Assembly (NCBI RefSeq): GCF_002844555.1
Contig: NZ_PJNI01000016.1
Coordinates: 1-64,000, forward strand
DNA: 64,000 bases
Direction of reading: 5' to 3'
Origin: Brumimicrobium salinarum
GTDB lineage: Bacteria; Bacteroidota; Bacteroidia; Flavobacteriales_D; Crocinitomicaceae
The notes beneath the pieces were generated by a model. It was not told the DNA's origin. It saw only the letters and a program-made list of their open reading frames with translations, and did no database searches. Numbering within the stretch: position 1 is the stretch's first letter; each line of letters opens with the position of its first letter. This document shows, one piece after another, positions 48,634 to 58,174 of this stretch. A program made the position numbers and the translations under genes.

Positions 48634-49713
48634 ATGGACATTTCCAAAAAGAAACAACCCTTTCCCATCAATCAAGGATTACGCAAATATCTTAGAAAAT
48701 ATGGGCGTGAAGATTCTATTGCCATCACCTATGAAGATATGTTACGGTGGAACGATAGTGCTCCTGTGTATGACGCCAACGGAGAAAACACACTGTGGGA
48801 AAGCGTGATTTATGATATGGCCCTACAAGATGAAATTCTACTAGGGTTAAAAGAAATTTATGCAGAACTAAAAACAGGTGGTGACACAGGAATTATTAGC
48901 CATTTATCTGTTGGACAAATTGATTATTGTCTCTTTGGAAATTCAAATCCCTTTAGAATTAAAATTGTAAACAAATTAAATGATCATCATGATTATTTTT
49001 ATATCAAAAAAGCTGACGCCTCAAGGGTTTATGGTTTAGAATTGGAACATATTCTTTCTCCCAACAGAATTGATTACATGGTAGATGGAAACACGCTCGT
49101 TGAAGCCCATATTGCGGGAATCCCAGGTGATCAATTCATGAACCACTATATGGATTCGCCTAACTTTTATCCTACTGGAATGGCGAAAGAATTCGTGAAG
49201 TTTAATGAAAGGTGCTTCGTTATGTTATTGGGCGATATGCGTTCTTATAATTATGTTGTTGCCATTACTCCAGATTTTGACAAAGAACAATATCGCGTGC
49301 GACCCATAGACTTTGATCAAACAGCTTATGAGGGACGAAAAAACCACTATTTACCGCAGTATTATAAAGAAAACAATAAGATTATCGATTTCTGTATACA
49401 ATTATTGACACCGGAAACCGTGGAACAATATAGGTATGAAGAACGAACTTTAATGAAAAGAAGGTATAAATTAGCTTTAGCCCGATTAAATAGGCTCTTG
49501 GATTCCATGCTCTACCAAGAACTGTCTACCCCTGAAAAAATCGCATCTTTAGCTGCCGACTTAAATGCCTATCACAATACAAAGCGATTCTCCAAATACA
49601 AACACATGGGAAGAATTTTAAAATCACACCTTTCGCTTATGTTAGGAAAGCCTAAACCAAAAAAGCTTTCTGGAAAATCAAACTACAAAGATAAAAGAAG
49701 GCAATCCCATTAA
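48634..49713 (+). CDS. Unknown protein, possible kinase-like fold
   Basis: I do not recognise this 359-residue soluble protein. It has no signal or membrane segment. The order of a few motifs recalls kinase-like phosphotransferases: FYIKKAD with Lys after a beta strand (about residue 127), LVEAHIAGIPG as a hinge-like stretch, LLGDMRSYNYVV with D and N spaced as in a catalytic loop (about 205), and RPIDFDQTAYEG resembling a metal-binding Asp. This is inference. The C-terminal third is helical and basic. It has its own transcription unit between the PorP operon and sodC. Confidence 0.6.
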   Translation: MDISKKKQPFPINQGLRKYLRKYGREDSIAITYEDMLRWNDSAPVYDANGENTLWESVIYDMALQDEILLGLKEIYAELKTGGDTGIISHLSVGQIDYCLFGNSNPFRIKIVNKLNDHHDYFYIKKADASRVYGLELEHILSPNRIDYMVDGNTLVEAHIAGIPGDQFMNHYMDSPNFYPTGMAKEFVKFNERCFVMLLGDMRSYNYVVAITPDFDKEQYRVRPIDFDQTAYEGRKNHYLPQYYKENNKIIDFCIQLLTPETVEQYRYEERTLMKRRYKLALARLNRLLDSMLYQELSTPEKIASLAADLNAYHNTKRFSKYKHMGRILKSHLSLMLGKPKPKKLSGKSNYKDKRRQSH

Positions 49714-49960
49714 AAGTCAAGCAAATAGGATTATCCTTTTCAAGTAAATCATGTAAAGTTGAATACCTATTCCAAGCTTTACCAGCAAATATATTATCCA
49801 TCAAGATTAAGTTTTCTACAAACAAGATCCTTAGCAAATTTCTGTTTTCAATGAATAATCACATTGGTCGCGAACAGCTACTTTAACATTTCTTATAGAT
49901 GCAGTTCTCGAAATATCGTACACATTTTTATAATTTGAATGGAAACTAAAAAAATTAAAC

Positions 49961-50602
49961 ATGAAAAACTTCAAACTCTATTTATCAATTATCGCTGGCG
50001 TTGGAATAATTACATTTGGATGTAAAGATGTAATTCAAGATGAAGACGGAGACAATAAAAAAGACGGAATCACAATCGATAAGGTAGAAAAACAAAAAAG
50101 TGATGCTGTGGAAATGGCTGATCCCGACAAAGTGAAAACTAAAGTTATTAAAATTGAATTACAATCCAAAAGTGAAAGTGACGCAACTGGAACAATTAAG
50201 TTTGAAGAAAAAGCAGGTCAAGTAGCCATGGAAGCTGATTTTGAAGGATTAAATCCTGGCACTCACGCTATTCATTTACATGAAAATGCAAACTGTTCTT
50301 CCGCTGATGGAAAAACGGCTGGAGGTCATTGGAACCCAACTAACGAACCGCATGGGAAATGGGGTGATGCTGAAGGATATCACAAAGGCGACATTGGAAA
50401 TTTTGAGGTTGGTGAAGATGGAAAAGCTTTAGTTAATTTCGAAACCAGCGAATGGTGTATTGATTGTGACGATGAAAACAAAAATATTATCGGTCGTTCT
50501 GTGATTATTCATCAAGGTGGAGATGATTTCACTTCTCAACCCTCTGGTGATGCAGGAAAAAGAATTGGCTGTGCCGAAATAAAAGATTACGCAACAAAGT
50601 AA
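49961..50602 (+). CDS. sodC: Copper/zinc superoxide dismutase lipoprotein
   Basis: SodC removes superoxide in the periplasm or at the outer membrane. The 213-residue protein has a lipoprotein signal with Cys near residue 21 (TFGCKD), an acidic linker to about residue 60, and the SOD fold. Metal-ligand segments are HAIHLHENANC, AGGHWNPTNEPHGKWGD (bridging His), GYHKGDIGNF, and VIIHQGGDDF. Cys ligands for the disulfide are in NANC and RIGCAEI. It converges on a probable copper-uptake locus. Confidence 0.92.
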   Translation: MKNFKLYLSIIAGVGIITFGCKDVIQDEDGDNKKDGITIDKVEKQKSDAVEMADPDKVKTKVIKIELQSKSESDATGTIKFEEKAGQVAMEADFEGLNPGTHAIHLHENANCSSADGKTAGGHWNPTNEPHGKWGDAEGYHKGDIGNFEVGEDGKALVNFETSEWCIDCDDENKNIIGRSVIIHQGGDDFTSQPSGDAGKRIGCAEIKDYATK

Positions 50603-50637
50603 TCAAATAAAAGTACTCACGTTAAACAATAGTAGTA

Positions 50638-50669
50638 AAAAGCCCTGAATTTAACTTCAGGGCTTTTTT
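50638..50669. terminator. Bidirectional terminator between sodC and the copper-receptor gene
   Basis: AAAAGCCCTGAA and TTCAGGGCTTTT form a perfect 12-base stem with a 6-base loop and T-runs on both sides. The genes on either side converge here. Confidence 0.9.
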
Positions 50670-50672
50670 CCA

Positions 50673-52676
50673 TTAAAAAACAAACGTTGTGCGAATCACA
50701 AAGTTTAACCCTTGACGTTGAATCTCCATCACATCTAAATGCTCATAATATGGCGTGTCAAATATATTTTCTACGCCAATCTCAGCATGCAATGCCCTTT
50801 GATTTTTAAACGAAAAGTGTTTTTGAACTCCGAAGTTTAACAAATTAAAAGCCGGAGTAGGGTTTTCTCCATACCGTTCTGTACTTACATTGTTTTGAGC
50901 CATTGCTCCAACATGTTCTAATTTAAAATGCCATGTACTCAAGTGATATTGAATCGAATTCACTGATTTAAATGGCGGGATATAAGGTAGATAACCTCCT
51001 GTTTCGTCTACTCCGTAAGTAAAACTATTGACTGAAGAGATCGATAATGCAGAAATTGGATTCCACTTGATTGTAAATTCACCTCCAGTGAGTAGCGCAC
51101 GATCAATATTATCAAATTGCTTAACTCCATCTGCTCCACCAGTCATATTACTATAACTCGGCAAAACAATTCCTGTAATATAATTTGAAAAAGAATTGAC
51201 GAAACCTTCCACAGAAACAGCCCATTGCTCATATTTTAGATCCAATCCTAAATTTCCATTGATAGAAGCTTCGTTTTCAATATCTGGATTCCCAATATAA
51301 TCATGATTATCAACACGATTAAATAAATAAAACCCATAGATTTCTTGCAATGAAGGAGGACGCTGTGCATAATTTACGCCTCCAAACAAACTCATGTTTT
51401 TAGACATTTTATAAGTTGCTTGAGCAAACACATTCCCTGAAAATCGTGTTTGAGCAGCGCTTCCATTGTAGAAACTTGTCAATGTTTGCTCACCGATATC
51501 AGTCGTAATATCCGAAAAGTTCATTTCCGCTCGACCTCCAAAAGAAATCCGTGTTTTTGAATTAACCAACCAAGTATCCGTCAGGTTAAGACCTGCTGTT
51601 CTACGTTGTCCGTCAGGAATAGTAAGCATAAACATTTCTGATCCTACATCTGGATACATTGTCATTTCAGCATGTAAATCATTTTGATAAGCATTAACTT
51701 GAACATTAAGAATGTGCTTTCTACTCAGCAAATATTTTGCTTTACTGAACATTCCAAACGTTCTTGAAGTTCCAGGCATATCCATGTGCATAGAAATCAT
51801 TTCTGCTGGCCGTTTGGTATCATCCATAGCATGGTCAACATAATTAAAGTAAAATTTGGTTTCAACACTCCTTAATCGATTGGAACGATGGGTATAATTA
51901 TGTGTTACAGCAGAAATATAAGCTTTTGCAAAGCCTACATCCATCGTTAAAGCAGGATAGCCAATGTCATATCCTTCATCTTGAATATAATCTAAAGAAA
52001 GCGTATTTCGTTCATTGAGTGCGATCCTTAAATTTGCACCAGCATTCCATTTTTCAAATTGAGAAAATAAAATCTCTCTCCTGTTGGCCGCATAGTAGTT
52101 ATCAGCTTTTCGATATATTCCATTTACCAATAATGCCCAACGTTTTGTACTGTATTGAAAAGTTCCAAAGGTTTGAATATTATTGGCATTGGTTTGATAG
52201 CCCGCTCCTACTTTACCACTTATGCTCTTTGGAGCGTTAATTTCTGCTTTCATTAAAGAAAAATTAATCCCGCCTCCTACTGAACTACCTGTTTGATCTC
52301 CATTGGGAGCAGTACTCAATTGAATTTTCTCCAAATTGGTAGGCTCAATGTAAGAGCTAATTGGATCCATTCTGTCTGTACAAGCACCAAACATTTGCAT
52401 CCCATCAATTGTAGTGGTTATTTGTCCTGCACTCAACCCTCTAATTGTGGGTTCTAATGCAAAATTCCCGCGTTTAATTAATGTTATGCCTGGGGTTGTG
52501 CTCAACAATTTATCTGTTGAAACTTGTAACTGTTCAGCAGTTTGATCTTTATTTTTCTTTTGTTGACCTTGAATTATAATCTCCTTATAATTCTGCTCAT
52601 TTGATAAGGTATCTTCCTGAGCAAAAGCCAAAGAACCACCCAATAAAAAAGCGCATATTATAATTGATTTTTTCAT
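50673..52676 (-). CDS. TonB-dependent receptor, OprC/NosA-like (copper)
   Basis: This 667-residue outer-membrane receptor starts at the ATG at 52676, giving signal peptide MKKSIIICAFLLGGSLAFAQ. The frame is open for 36 more residues upstream, but those lie before the signal. The plug has GMQMFGACTDRMDPISSYI, with a CxxxM pair, which in OprC binds copper. Met-rich loops (MISMHMDMPG, AEMTMYPDVGSEMFM) fit copper capture. The barrel ends in Phe (RTTFVF). Lipoprotein and Cys-motif genes precede it. The copper assignment is by motif. Confidence 0.8.
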   Translation of the reverse strand: MKKSIIICAFLLGGSLAFAQEDTLSNEQNYKEIIIQGQQKKNKDQTAEQLQVSTDKLLSTTPGITLIKRGNFALEPTIRGLSAGQITTTIDGMQMFGACTDRMDPISSYIEPTNLEKIQLSTAPNGDQTGSSVGGGINFSLMKAEINAPKSISGKVGAGYQTNANNIQTFGTFQYSTKRWALLVNGIYRKADNYYAANRREILFSQFEKWNAGANLRIALNERNTLSLDYIQDEGYDIGYPALTMDVGFAKAYISAVTHNYTHRSNRLRSVETKFYFNYVDHAMDDTKRPAEMISMHMDMPGTSRTFGMFSKAKYLLSRKHILNVQVNAYQNDLHAEMTMYPDVGSEMFMLTIPDGQRRTAGLNLTDTWLVNSKTRISFGGRAEMNFSDITTDIGEQTLTSFYNGSAAQTRFSGNVFAQATYKMSKNMSLFGGVNYAQRPPSLQEIYGFYLFNRVDNHDYIGNPDIENEASINGNLGLDLKYEQWAVSVEGFVNSFSNYITGIVLPSYSNMTGGADGVKQFDNIDRALLTGGEFTIKWNPISALSISSVNSFTYGVDETGGYLPYIPPFKSVNSIQYHLSTWHFKLEHVGAMAQNNVSTERYGENPTPAFNLLNFGVQKHFSFKNQRALHAEIGVENIFDTPYYEHLDVMEIQRQGLNFVIRTTFVF

Positions 52677-52731
52677 CTCATCTGTATTTATTGAAGAACT
52701 CACAAGATGTGAGTTCTTCAAATGCTTATTC

Positions 52732-53529
52732 TTAAAATAATATGTCAATGTAAGCGCCAGAAACAATAGTATCTCCTTCATCAATCAAATCGAAGTTCAA
52801 TCTCCAATCTCCTGACATGGTATAGTTTACTTTCCCATTATAATATCCTTCTCCCGCATTAGATGGCGAAATATTATTAGGTGAACCGTGTCCCATCGAC
52901 GTCATCTGAGGATCCATTACAATAGTAAGGTCTTCAACAGCTGGGAAGTCCATCATCGTTTGCTTTTTATGCACCATTATGGAGAAATCATTCATTCCTA
53001 CCTTCCAGTTAAATGGCTTGACAAGGGTTACAATATATTTATCTGCGCTATTGGCTCCATAACCAGAATACGAACCTACATATTTGGTTCCTGCTTTTGA
53101 ATCTAGCACATTTACTGGAAAAGCAACTGAATCTCCATCAACCATTACGGTTAACTCCCAATCTCCTTGACCAGAGTGCATTGTAAACACAACCATTCCT
53201 TCATATAATTTAGAAGTTGGATTATATTCAGGCTGCTCTACAGGGCTGCTGTGTTGCATGTTCCCCATGTCCATCATGGGCATAAAACCAACTGTTGCGT
53301 CATCTACAATATTTCCTGCAAAATCTTTTACCCGAACAAATAAATTAGAATACCCAATTTCAAGGGTTGTTGTTTTGGAAAGTAATTCTACCACTAAATC
53401 ATTCGCTGTAGTATCTTTCTTGATTAAGGTATATTCAGAACCACTTGTAGGTGTTTCTTCCTCTTTGTCTTTTTTACATGATGCTAATAAAACAACACCA
53501 CTTAATGCTAAAATAAATATCTTTTTCAT
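52732..53529 (-). CDS. Met-rich FixH/YtkA-like lipoprotein
   Basis: This 265-residue lipoprotein has its Cys near residue 18 (VLLASCKK). It appears to hold two similar beta-domains at about 45-135 and 160-262, each with a FixH/YtkA-like look. Met- and His-rich loops are FMPMMDMGNMQHSSP and DPQMTSMGHGSP. Each domain ends with a W-x-L pattern (GDWELTVMVDG, GDWRLNFDLID). It is probably an outer-membrane metal-binding partner of the receptor encoded 55 bases downstream. Copper is inferred. Confidence 0.7.
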   Translation of the reverse strand: MKKIFILALSGVVLLASCKKDKEEETPTSGSEYTLIKKDTTANDLVVELLSKTTTLEIGYSNLFVRVKDFAGNIVDDATVGFMPMMDMGNMQHSSPVEQPEYNPTSKLYEGMVVFTMHSGQGDWELTVMVDGDSVAFPVNVLDSKAGTKYVGSYSGYGANSADKYIVTLVKPFNWKVGMNDFSIMVHKKQTMMDFPAVEDLTIVMDPQMTSMGHGSPNNISPSNAGEGYYNGKVNYTMSGDWRLNFDLIDEGDTIVSGAYIDILF

Positions 53530-53685
53530 TTTTCTATTTGTTAAAATTTCTTGTAGGATATTACTTTACTACCACGCCTCAAAGCATGCGTAAAATCCTA
53601 TCATTTTTTATGTAATAATTTGGGTAGCAAGCATCATTAAACTGAATCAATCAGTTCAAAACTTGCTGAATACGGAATAGAAAAA

Positions 53686-54054
53686 TTATGCGCGTGGTGG
53701 CTGAAAAATCGTATTTGAAATTCCTGATCTCAAATTACTAATGAAGTAAAAGTTATTTTCTACTTCAAGAAAACACTCAGGTGCTTGAACAATCTCAATT
53801 CGGTTTGGAGCTTGATATAAGAGAATTTCTGTTGGTGTTTGTAATTCTTTATTTTGCTTTTGCTCTTCATTTTCTGCTAACTGATCTGCAAGATGACATT
53901 TACCATTACACTCCATTTCTGGCTTGTCTTTATTCTCACAATACAATTCTGTAAATCTTTCCACATCGGAAATGTACTCAATGAAAACACCCAACTGATT
54001 AAATGCATAACTCAGCATGAGGGTTAAAAGTGATATGGAAATTATTCGTTTCAT
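53686..54054 (-). CDS. Small CNGKCHL-motif protein of metal-uptake loci
   Basis: This 122-residue protein has an N-terminal hydrophobic segment at about 5-22 (signal or anchor). The family-like stretch FTELYCENKDKPEMECNGKC, then HLADQL, includes a CNGKC pair. I recall such short proteins near copper or heavy-metal TonB receptors in Bacteroidota. The function is unknown, possibly metal or heme handling. It is upstream of the lipoprotein gene in the same direction, separated by 156 bases. Confidence 0.65.
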   Translation of the reverse strand: MKRIISISLLTLMLSYAFNQLGVFIEYISDVERFTELYCENKDKPEMECNGKCHLADQLAENEEQKQNKELQTPTEILLYQAPNRIEIVQAPECFLEVENNFYFISNLRSGISNTIFQPPRA

Positions 54055-54138
54055 TTACACTACAAATATAGCACGACTATTCAAATAGATAAAATACATT
54101 TTTATGACTTTAATCATTTTACAAGATGAAAAGTAACT

Positions 54139-54308
54139 ACGTTCCTTGAACCAGCATAATGTTTGTAAAAAGAGCCCCCGTCAGTTCGAGTGATTTTATG
54201 CAGTGATAACGCAATAAAATTTTATCGAGAACTGATGATAGCACATACTTCTAACCTCTCCACACCGTTCTCGATACGCCTTCATTTCATTGCGGCCTCG
54301 AACTGACG
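54139..54308. repeat. Palindrome-bounded repeat with 12-base inverted ends
   Basis: CGTCAGTTCGAG (54179-54190) recurs inverted at 54297-54308. The left part (54139-54232) matches the start of the 433-base tandem units at 58.2-59.1 kb over about 95 bases with few changes. It fills most of the gap between the CNGKC-protein and DMT genes. Confidence 0.65.
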
Positions 54309-54337
54309 TGCGGATTATACTGTTTCGTTTCGTCAGT

Positions 54338-55240
54338 TTATTGTTTTTGCCTACGACTTCGGACCAAGGTATTTCCTAAAACGCCTACAATGATTAGGAA
54401 CATTCCGGCGATAGCATATAAAGAAATTACCTCATCGAAGAGAAATAAGCCAAGTACAAAAGCATAGATGGAACCTAAGTATTTAAAGGGTGTAACCGTA
54501 GCTGTGTTGGCTGCATGTAATGACTTTGTGGCAAAAATTTGGGCAATATGGGTGAAAACGCCAATAATTAAAATAATTCCCCATTCCTTGCCTTGAGGAA
54601 CGACGTAATCAAAAGCGGTGAGCACGCTCATTACAGGAATGGCTATTAACGGAAAGTACATGACAACAGTGATAGGAGCGTCTGTATCTCGACATTTTGC
54701 AATAGCATTGTAGGCCATACCAGCAAAGGCAGCAGAACAAATCCCAACGATGATCCACCATGGATTAACATTAGAAATAGTGGCATCTTCACTTAAATAT
54801 TTAGAAAAACTAATAAAAACAATGCCTAAGAAAGCGATAAGGAAAAACAAACCTTGTAACAGTTTCACCTTTTCTTTTAAGATGAAAATAGCCAATAAAA
54901 CAGTGAAAATCGGACTTAAATATTGAATGGTCGCTGCAATCGCAATAGGAAGATTGTTTAGGGTATAAAAATAAAGTGTTAAGGCAATCGTTCCTGTAAT
55001 TCCACGAATTATTAACCATTTTTTATTGTTGCCGAATAAAGGAATACCCTTACTTTTAATCACTGCGTAGCAAATTGTGAAAGTAATGATAGATCTAAAC
55101 AAGATAATTTCTGGAATGGGATACTTCTGCAAACCTGAAATAATGGTTTGATCAGGACCTTGACCTAAGATTTTCACTAGGACATTTACCACAATGTAGC
55201 AAAGGCCAGAAAGAATCATATACAAGATACCTTTATTCAT
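54338..55240 (-). CDS. DMT superfamily (EamA) transporter
   Basis: This 300-residue membrane protein has about ten helices in two homologous halves (EamA repeats at about 8-150 and 160-295). The pattern ATIQYLSPIFTVLLAIFILKEK is typical of the first repeat, and ATVTPFKYLGSIYAFVLGLF of the second. It exports or imports small metabolites, and the substrate cannot be told. It stands between repeats with no partner genes. Confidence 0.85.
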   Translation of the reverse strand: MNKGILYMILSGLCYIVVNVLVKILGQGPDQTIISGLQKYPIPEIILFRSIITFTICYAVIKSKGIPLFGNNKKWLIIRGITGTIALTLYFYTLNNLPIAIAATIQYLSPIFTVLLAIFILKEKVKLLQGLFFLIAFLGIVFISFSKYLSEDATISNVNPWWIIVGICSAAFAGMAYNAIAKCRDTDAPITVVMYFPLIAIPVMSVLTAFDYVVPQGKEWGIILIIGVFTHIAQIFATKSLHAANTATVTPFKYLGSIYAFVLGLFLFDEVISLYAIAGMFLIIVGVLGNTLVRSRRQKQ

Positions 55241-55256
55241 GGCCGCAAAGATACAA

Positions 55257-55850
55257 TTAGCCCGGATTATTCACCAATCTTAAAGTCTAAGAATATTAAC
55301 ATCTGTAAGTCAATAATTTAACTATATTTCCTATAAACTTTGAGATTGGTGAATAATTTGGGGTAGATTGAATTACACCTGACGCTGAAGGTGTCAAGTA
55401 ATTATAGCCCCGTGTAAGCAAAGCGCAATGCGGGGCTATAAATATCGGTATAATTCTTTTTGGCGGCATTTTTGTCGCGTAGCAAAACAAAAATGATGAC
55501 AAAAAAATCGTGAATCAAAATATTACCTGTATTCTAAAGTAGCGGGTCTTTTGTAACATAAAATAGCAAACTTCATCGACTACGTCGAATGTTTTAGATT
55601 GAATTACACCTGACGCTGAAGGTGTCAAGTAATTATAGCCCCGTGTAAGCCAAGCGCAATGCGGGGCTATAAATATCGGTATAATTCTTTTCGGCGGCAT
55701 CTTTGTCGCGTAGCAAAACAAAAATGATGACAAAAAAATCATGACTCAAAATGTTACCTGTATTCTAAAGTAGCGGCGCTTTTGTGATATAAAATAGCTG
55801 ATTTTAGTAAATTAGTCAATTTGTTAGATAAGGTTAATAATCCGGGTTAA
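55257..55850. repeat. TIR-bounded repeat element, double-unit copy
   Basis: This 594-base element lies between TTAGCCCGGATTATT (55257-55271) and its near-complement AATAATCCGGGTTAA (55836-55850). Inside, the roughly 200-base unit seen at 35.7-36.0 kb occurs twice in tandem (about 55374-55570 and 55600-55800) in the reverse orientation. Each unit has a TATAGCCCCG...CGGGGCTATA hairpin. At 55267-55286 and 55337-55356 an extra 20-base inverted repeat has one mismatch. I see no coding function. Confidence 0.72.
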
Positions 55851-55910
55851 TCTATCGTCAGGGATTGAAACTGACTCAACAAATACCAGAAGTAAAAATT
55901 AAATTGAACA

Positions 55911-55937
55911 AAAAAAAACAGAGCCCATAAGCTCTGT
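55911..55937 (-). terminator. Terminator after outer-membrane barrel gene
   Basis: ACAGAGC and GCTCTGT pair around a 6-base loop, with an A-run on the plus strand that becomes a U-run for the gene ending at 55964. Confidence 0.65.
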
Positions 55938-55963
55938 TCTTTTATTATGCTTTAAAATGTTTT

Positions 55964-56638
55964 CTAAAGTCGCACAGTTAAACCTAATGACGTCACAAAA
56001 ACACCTGTAGGCCCATCTGCCAATTCTTTGCTAAAAACATCGTATGTTCTGTGTTGACCAAATTGGATAAAATGGGATATATCAAGATTCAATGAAAGTT
56101 TAGAATTAAAATGGTACTCTGGAGTAGCTCCAATTACAATATGAAACATGTCATCTGTTCCTTTAAATCCGCCATCTTCGAACTCTTTTCCAAGATCGTT
56201 TCTAACATAATCTCTTAATTCTGGATTAATTAAAGAGTTCCCTCCTATTCCACCGTGAGCTACGACTTCAAAAGCACGATTTTTAACTCCTCCAAAAGCA
56301 TTTAACGTTCTTAAAAGTGCTTCTGCTGATAAACCAATTGAATACGAAGAATTACTACTATTCACAGTTTCTGTATTAAATCCTTGATAATCTAATCTTC
56401 CGCGAACTCCAAATTGTTCATTTATGAAGTAACCTACTCCACCGGTTAAGGACAAACCTGGTTTCATATCAGCTTGTTCTGATGTTTTCCCTAACAAACG
56501 CATTCCTCCATTTGCTTCGAGAAACCAACCGACTTTGTGCCAATTAACATTCAAATGTTTGGCATTGGTAGATTTATGCTGAGAAAAAACAAAGCTACTG
56601 AAGAATAAAGTCAATGATATGATGATAATTTTTTTCAT
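55964..56638 (-). CDS. Outer-membrane beta-barrel protein
   Basis: This 224-residue protein has a signal peptide at about 1-19 (ends VFSQ). Amphipathic strands of an eight-stranded barrel follow (GLSLTGGVGYFINEQFGVRG, LSLNLDISHFIQFG), ending in SLGLTVRL. It resembles the OmpA-N/porin-like small barrels common in Bacteroidota. No ligand is known. It has its own terminator. Confidence 0.75.
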   Translation of the reverse strand: MKKIIIISLTLFFSSFVFSQHKSTNAKHLNVNWHKVGWFLEANGGMRLLGKTSEQADMKPGLSLTGGVGYFINEQFGVRGRLDYQGFNTETVNSSNSSYSIGLSAEALLRTLNAFGGVKNRAFEVVAHGGIGGNSLINPELRDYVRNDLGKEFEDGGFKGTDDMFHIVIGATPEYHFNSKLSLNLDISHFIQFGQHRTYDVFSKELADGPTGVFVTSLGLTVRL

Positions 56639-56833
56639 GATTATGGTTTTTTTAACGCTGTTAATTGCGTATATTTTGTAAAAGTAATTATTTTATTTTA
56701 AACCACAATCCTTAATTGTTATTTATTTTAATGACAGACCTTTATCGGTCATTTTTAACAAAATTAACAAGACACTTTTGGGTTTATAGTTCTACCTTTT
56801 CGTATTTGTGTTTTACAACTCTATGTTGTGGAG

Positions 56834-57931
56834 TCATATTTTCACTTCTTCTTCTTTTAATTTCTTTCTACCGATAAGCCGACCTAAAAAATAAAAGAAT
56901 GAAATTCCTACGATAATTACTAGCAAAAAGACGACTAAAAGTTGCCATTGCGTTGTTCGCATAGCCAAAAATATAAACAACGAAAGCAGGATAAAGTTAA
57001 CCACTCCAATATAAAAACTTGTTCTTCTGTGGGAGACTTGAAAATGATCTATAATTAAATGGTGAATATGATTACGATCGGCGGTAAAAGGACTTTTGCG
57101 TTGCATAATGCGTATGAAAAAGACCCGACCTGTATCGAAAAGGGGGATAATAAGTATGGCAGCAACAACATAAGGCAGGTTTTCAAAATTAAAAGGAAGC
57201 CTTGATAAGTCAGCGGTATCAGTGGCTAATAAATCTACTGCCATAACCCCGATTACAAAACCAATAATCATTGAGCCTGTGTCTCCCATGAAAATTTTTC
57301 GTTTTTGAGATAGGTTAAAACGCAAAAAGCCTAATAACATGCCTACCATAACAACAGCGGTTAGCATTTGGAAATAATCTTTGAGTAGAAAAAATAGAAT
57401 TCCAAATGCACTACTCATAATTACACCAACCGTTCCTGCCAAGCCATCGATCCCATCTATTAGATTTATTGCGTTCACTACAACAATAATTATTAAGACG
57501 CCTAAAATCCCTGACACAAAAACAGGCATATCCTCTATCCCCATAAATCCATGTAAACTGCTTATGTTTTCCTTTCCGTGAAATACCAAAAATAATGCAG
57601 CTGAAATTTGACCCAATAACTTTGAAAAGGGAGACAAAATGACCAAGTCGTCTTTAAGGCCCAATAAAAAAAGAATGGTTAAACCAGGTAAAATAGCAAT
57701 TATGGTGTTATTTTCATCGAAACGCGAAGTGAAATAAAAGGACAGGATCAACAAAACAAAAAATGCTACACCGCCCAAATGTGGAATTGCTTTTGAATGT
57801 GAACTTCGCATATTAGGAACATCCATTAGCTTTTTATAAGTAACGATCTGTGATATCTTTGGCAACAAATACAGGCTACTTATTAGCGCAAGCACAAAAA
57901 TGGGGATAATATAAAATGTTGGTGATGACAT
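56834..57931 (-). CDS. WecA/TagO-type undecaprenyl-phosphate sugar-1-phosphate transferase
   Basis: This 365-residue polytopic enzyme (about eleven helices) loads the first sugar phosphate onto undecaprenyl phosphate for surface glycans. The signature motifs are NLIDGIDGLAGTVG, FMGDTGSMIIGF (metal Asp) and DRNHIHHLIIDH (the HIHH of the TagO/WecA branch rather than MraY). The sugar is probably a GlcNAc-type residue. It lies at the downstream side of the polysaccharide genes beyond a repeat array, so its link to them is likely but not certain. Confidence 0.87.
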   Translation of the reverse strand: MSSPTFYIIPIFVLALISSLYLLPKISQIVTYKKLMDVPNMRSSHSKAIPHLGGVAFFVLLILSFYFTSRFDENNTIIAILPGLTILFLLGLKDDLVILSPFSKLLGQISAALFLVFHGKENISSLHGFMGIEDMPVFVSGILGVLIIIVVVNAINLIDGIDGLAGTVGVIMSSAFGILFFLLKDYFQMLTAVVMVGMLLGFLRFNLSQKRKIFMGDTGSMIIGFVIGVMAVDLLATDTADLSRLPFNFENLPYVVAAILIIPLFDTGRVFFIRIMQRKSPFTADRNHIHHLIIDHFQVSHRRTSFYIGVVNFILLSLFIFLAMRTTQWQLLVVFLLVIIVGISFFYFLGRLIGRKKLKEEEVKI

Positions 57932-58174
57932 TAATTTTAGGTTTTATGGATTTAGGTTAATTTGGTCCTATACTTTTCATGAACTTAATCTTGGTTCTTG
58001 ACGAAAAAAAAATTTCTACTTAACTTAATTAAATATTTACACTGTATGAAAATTATTTTAATTAACTATTCGTCACAAAAGTACATATTTTTTAACACAA
58101 AGCATAACATCACCGCTTTTCTTTTACCAACTGATAACCAATTAAATAAACAGTTTTACAACGATCTACCTAAT

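Noticed and set aside
55296-55742. Minus-strand ORFs sharing the MPPKRIIPIFIAPHCA text in both repeat units
   Set aside because: The frame lies over the repeat body, has no signal or domain, and differs at its ends. The conservation is explained by repeat copying at DNA level.
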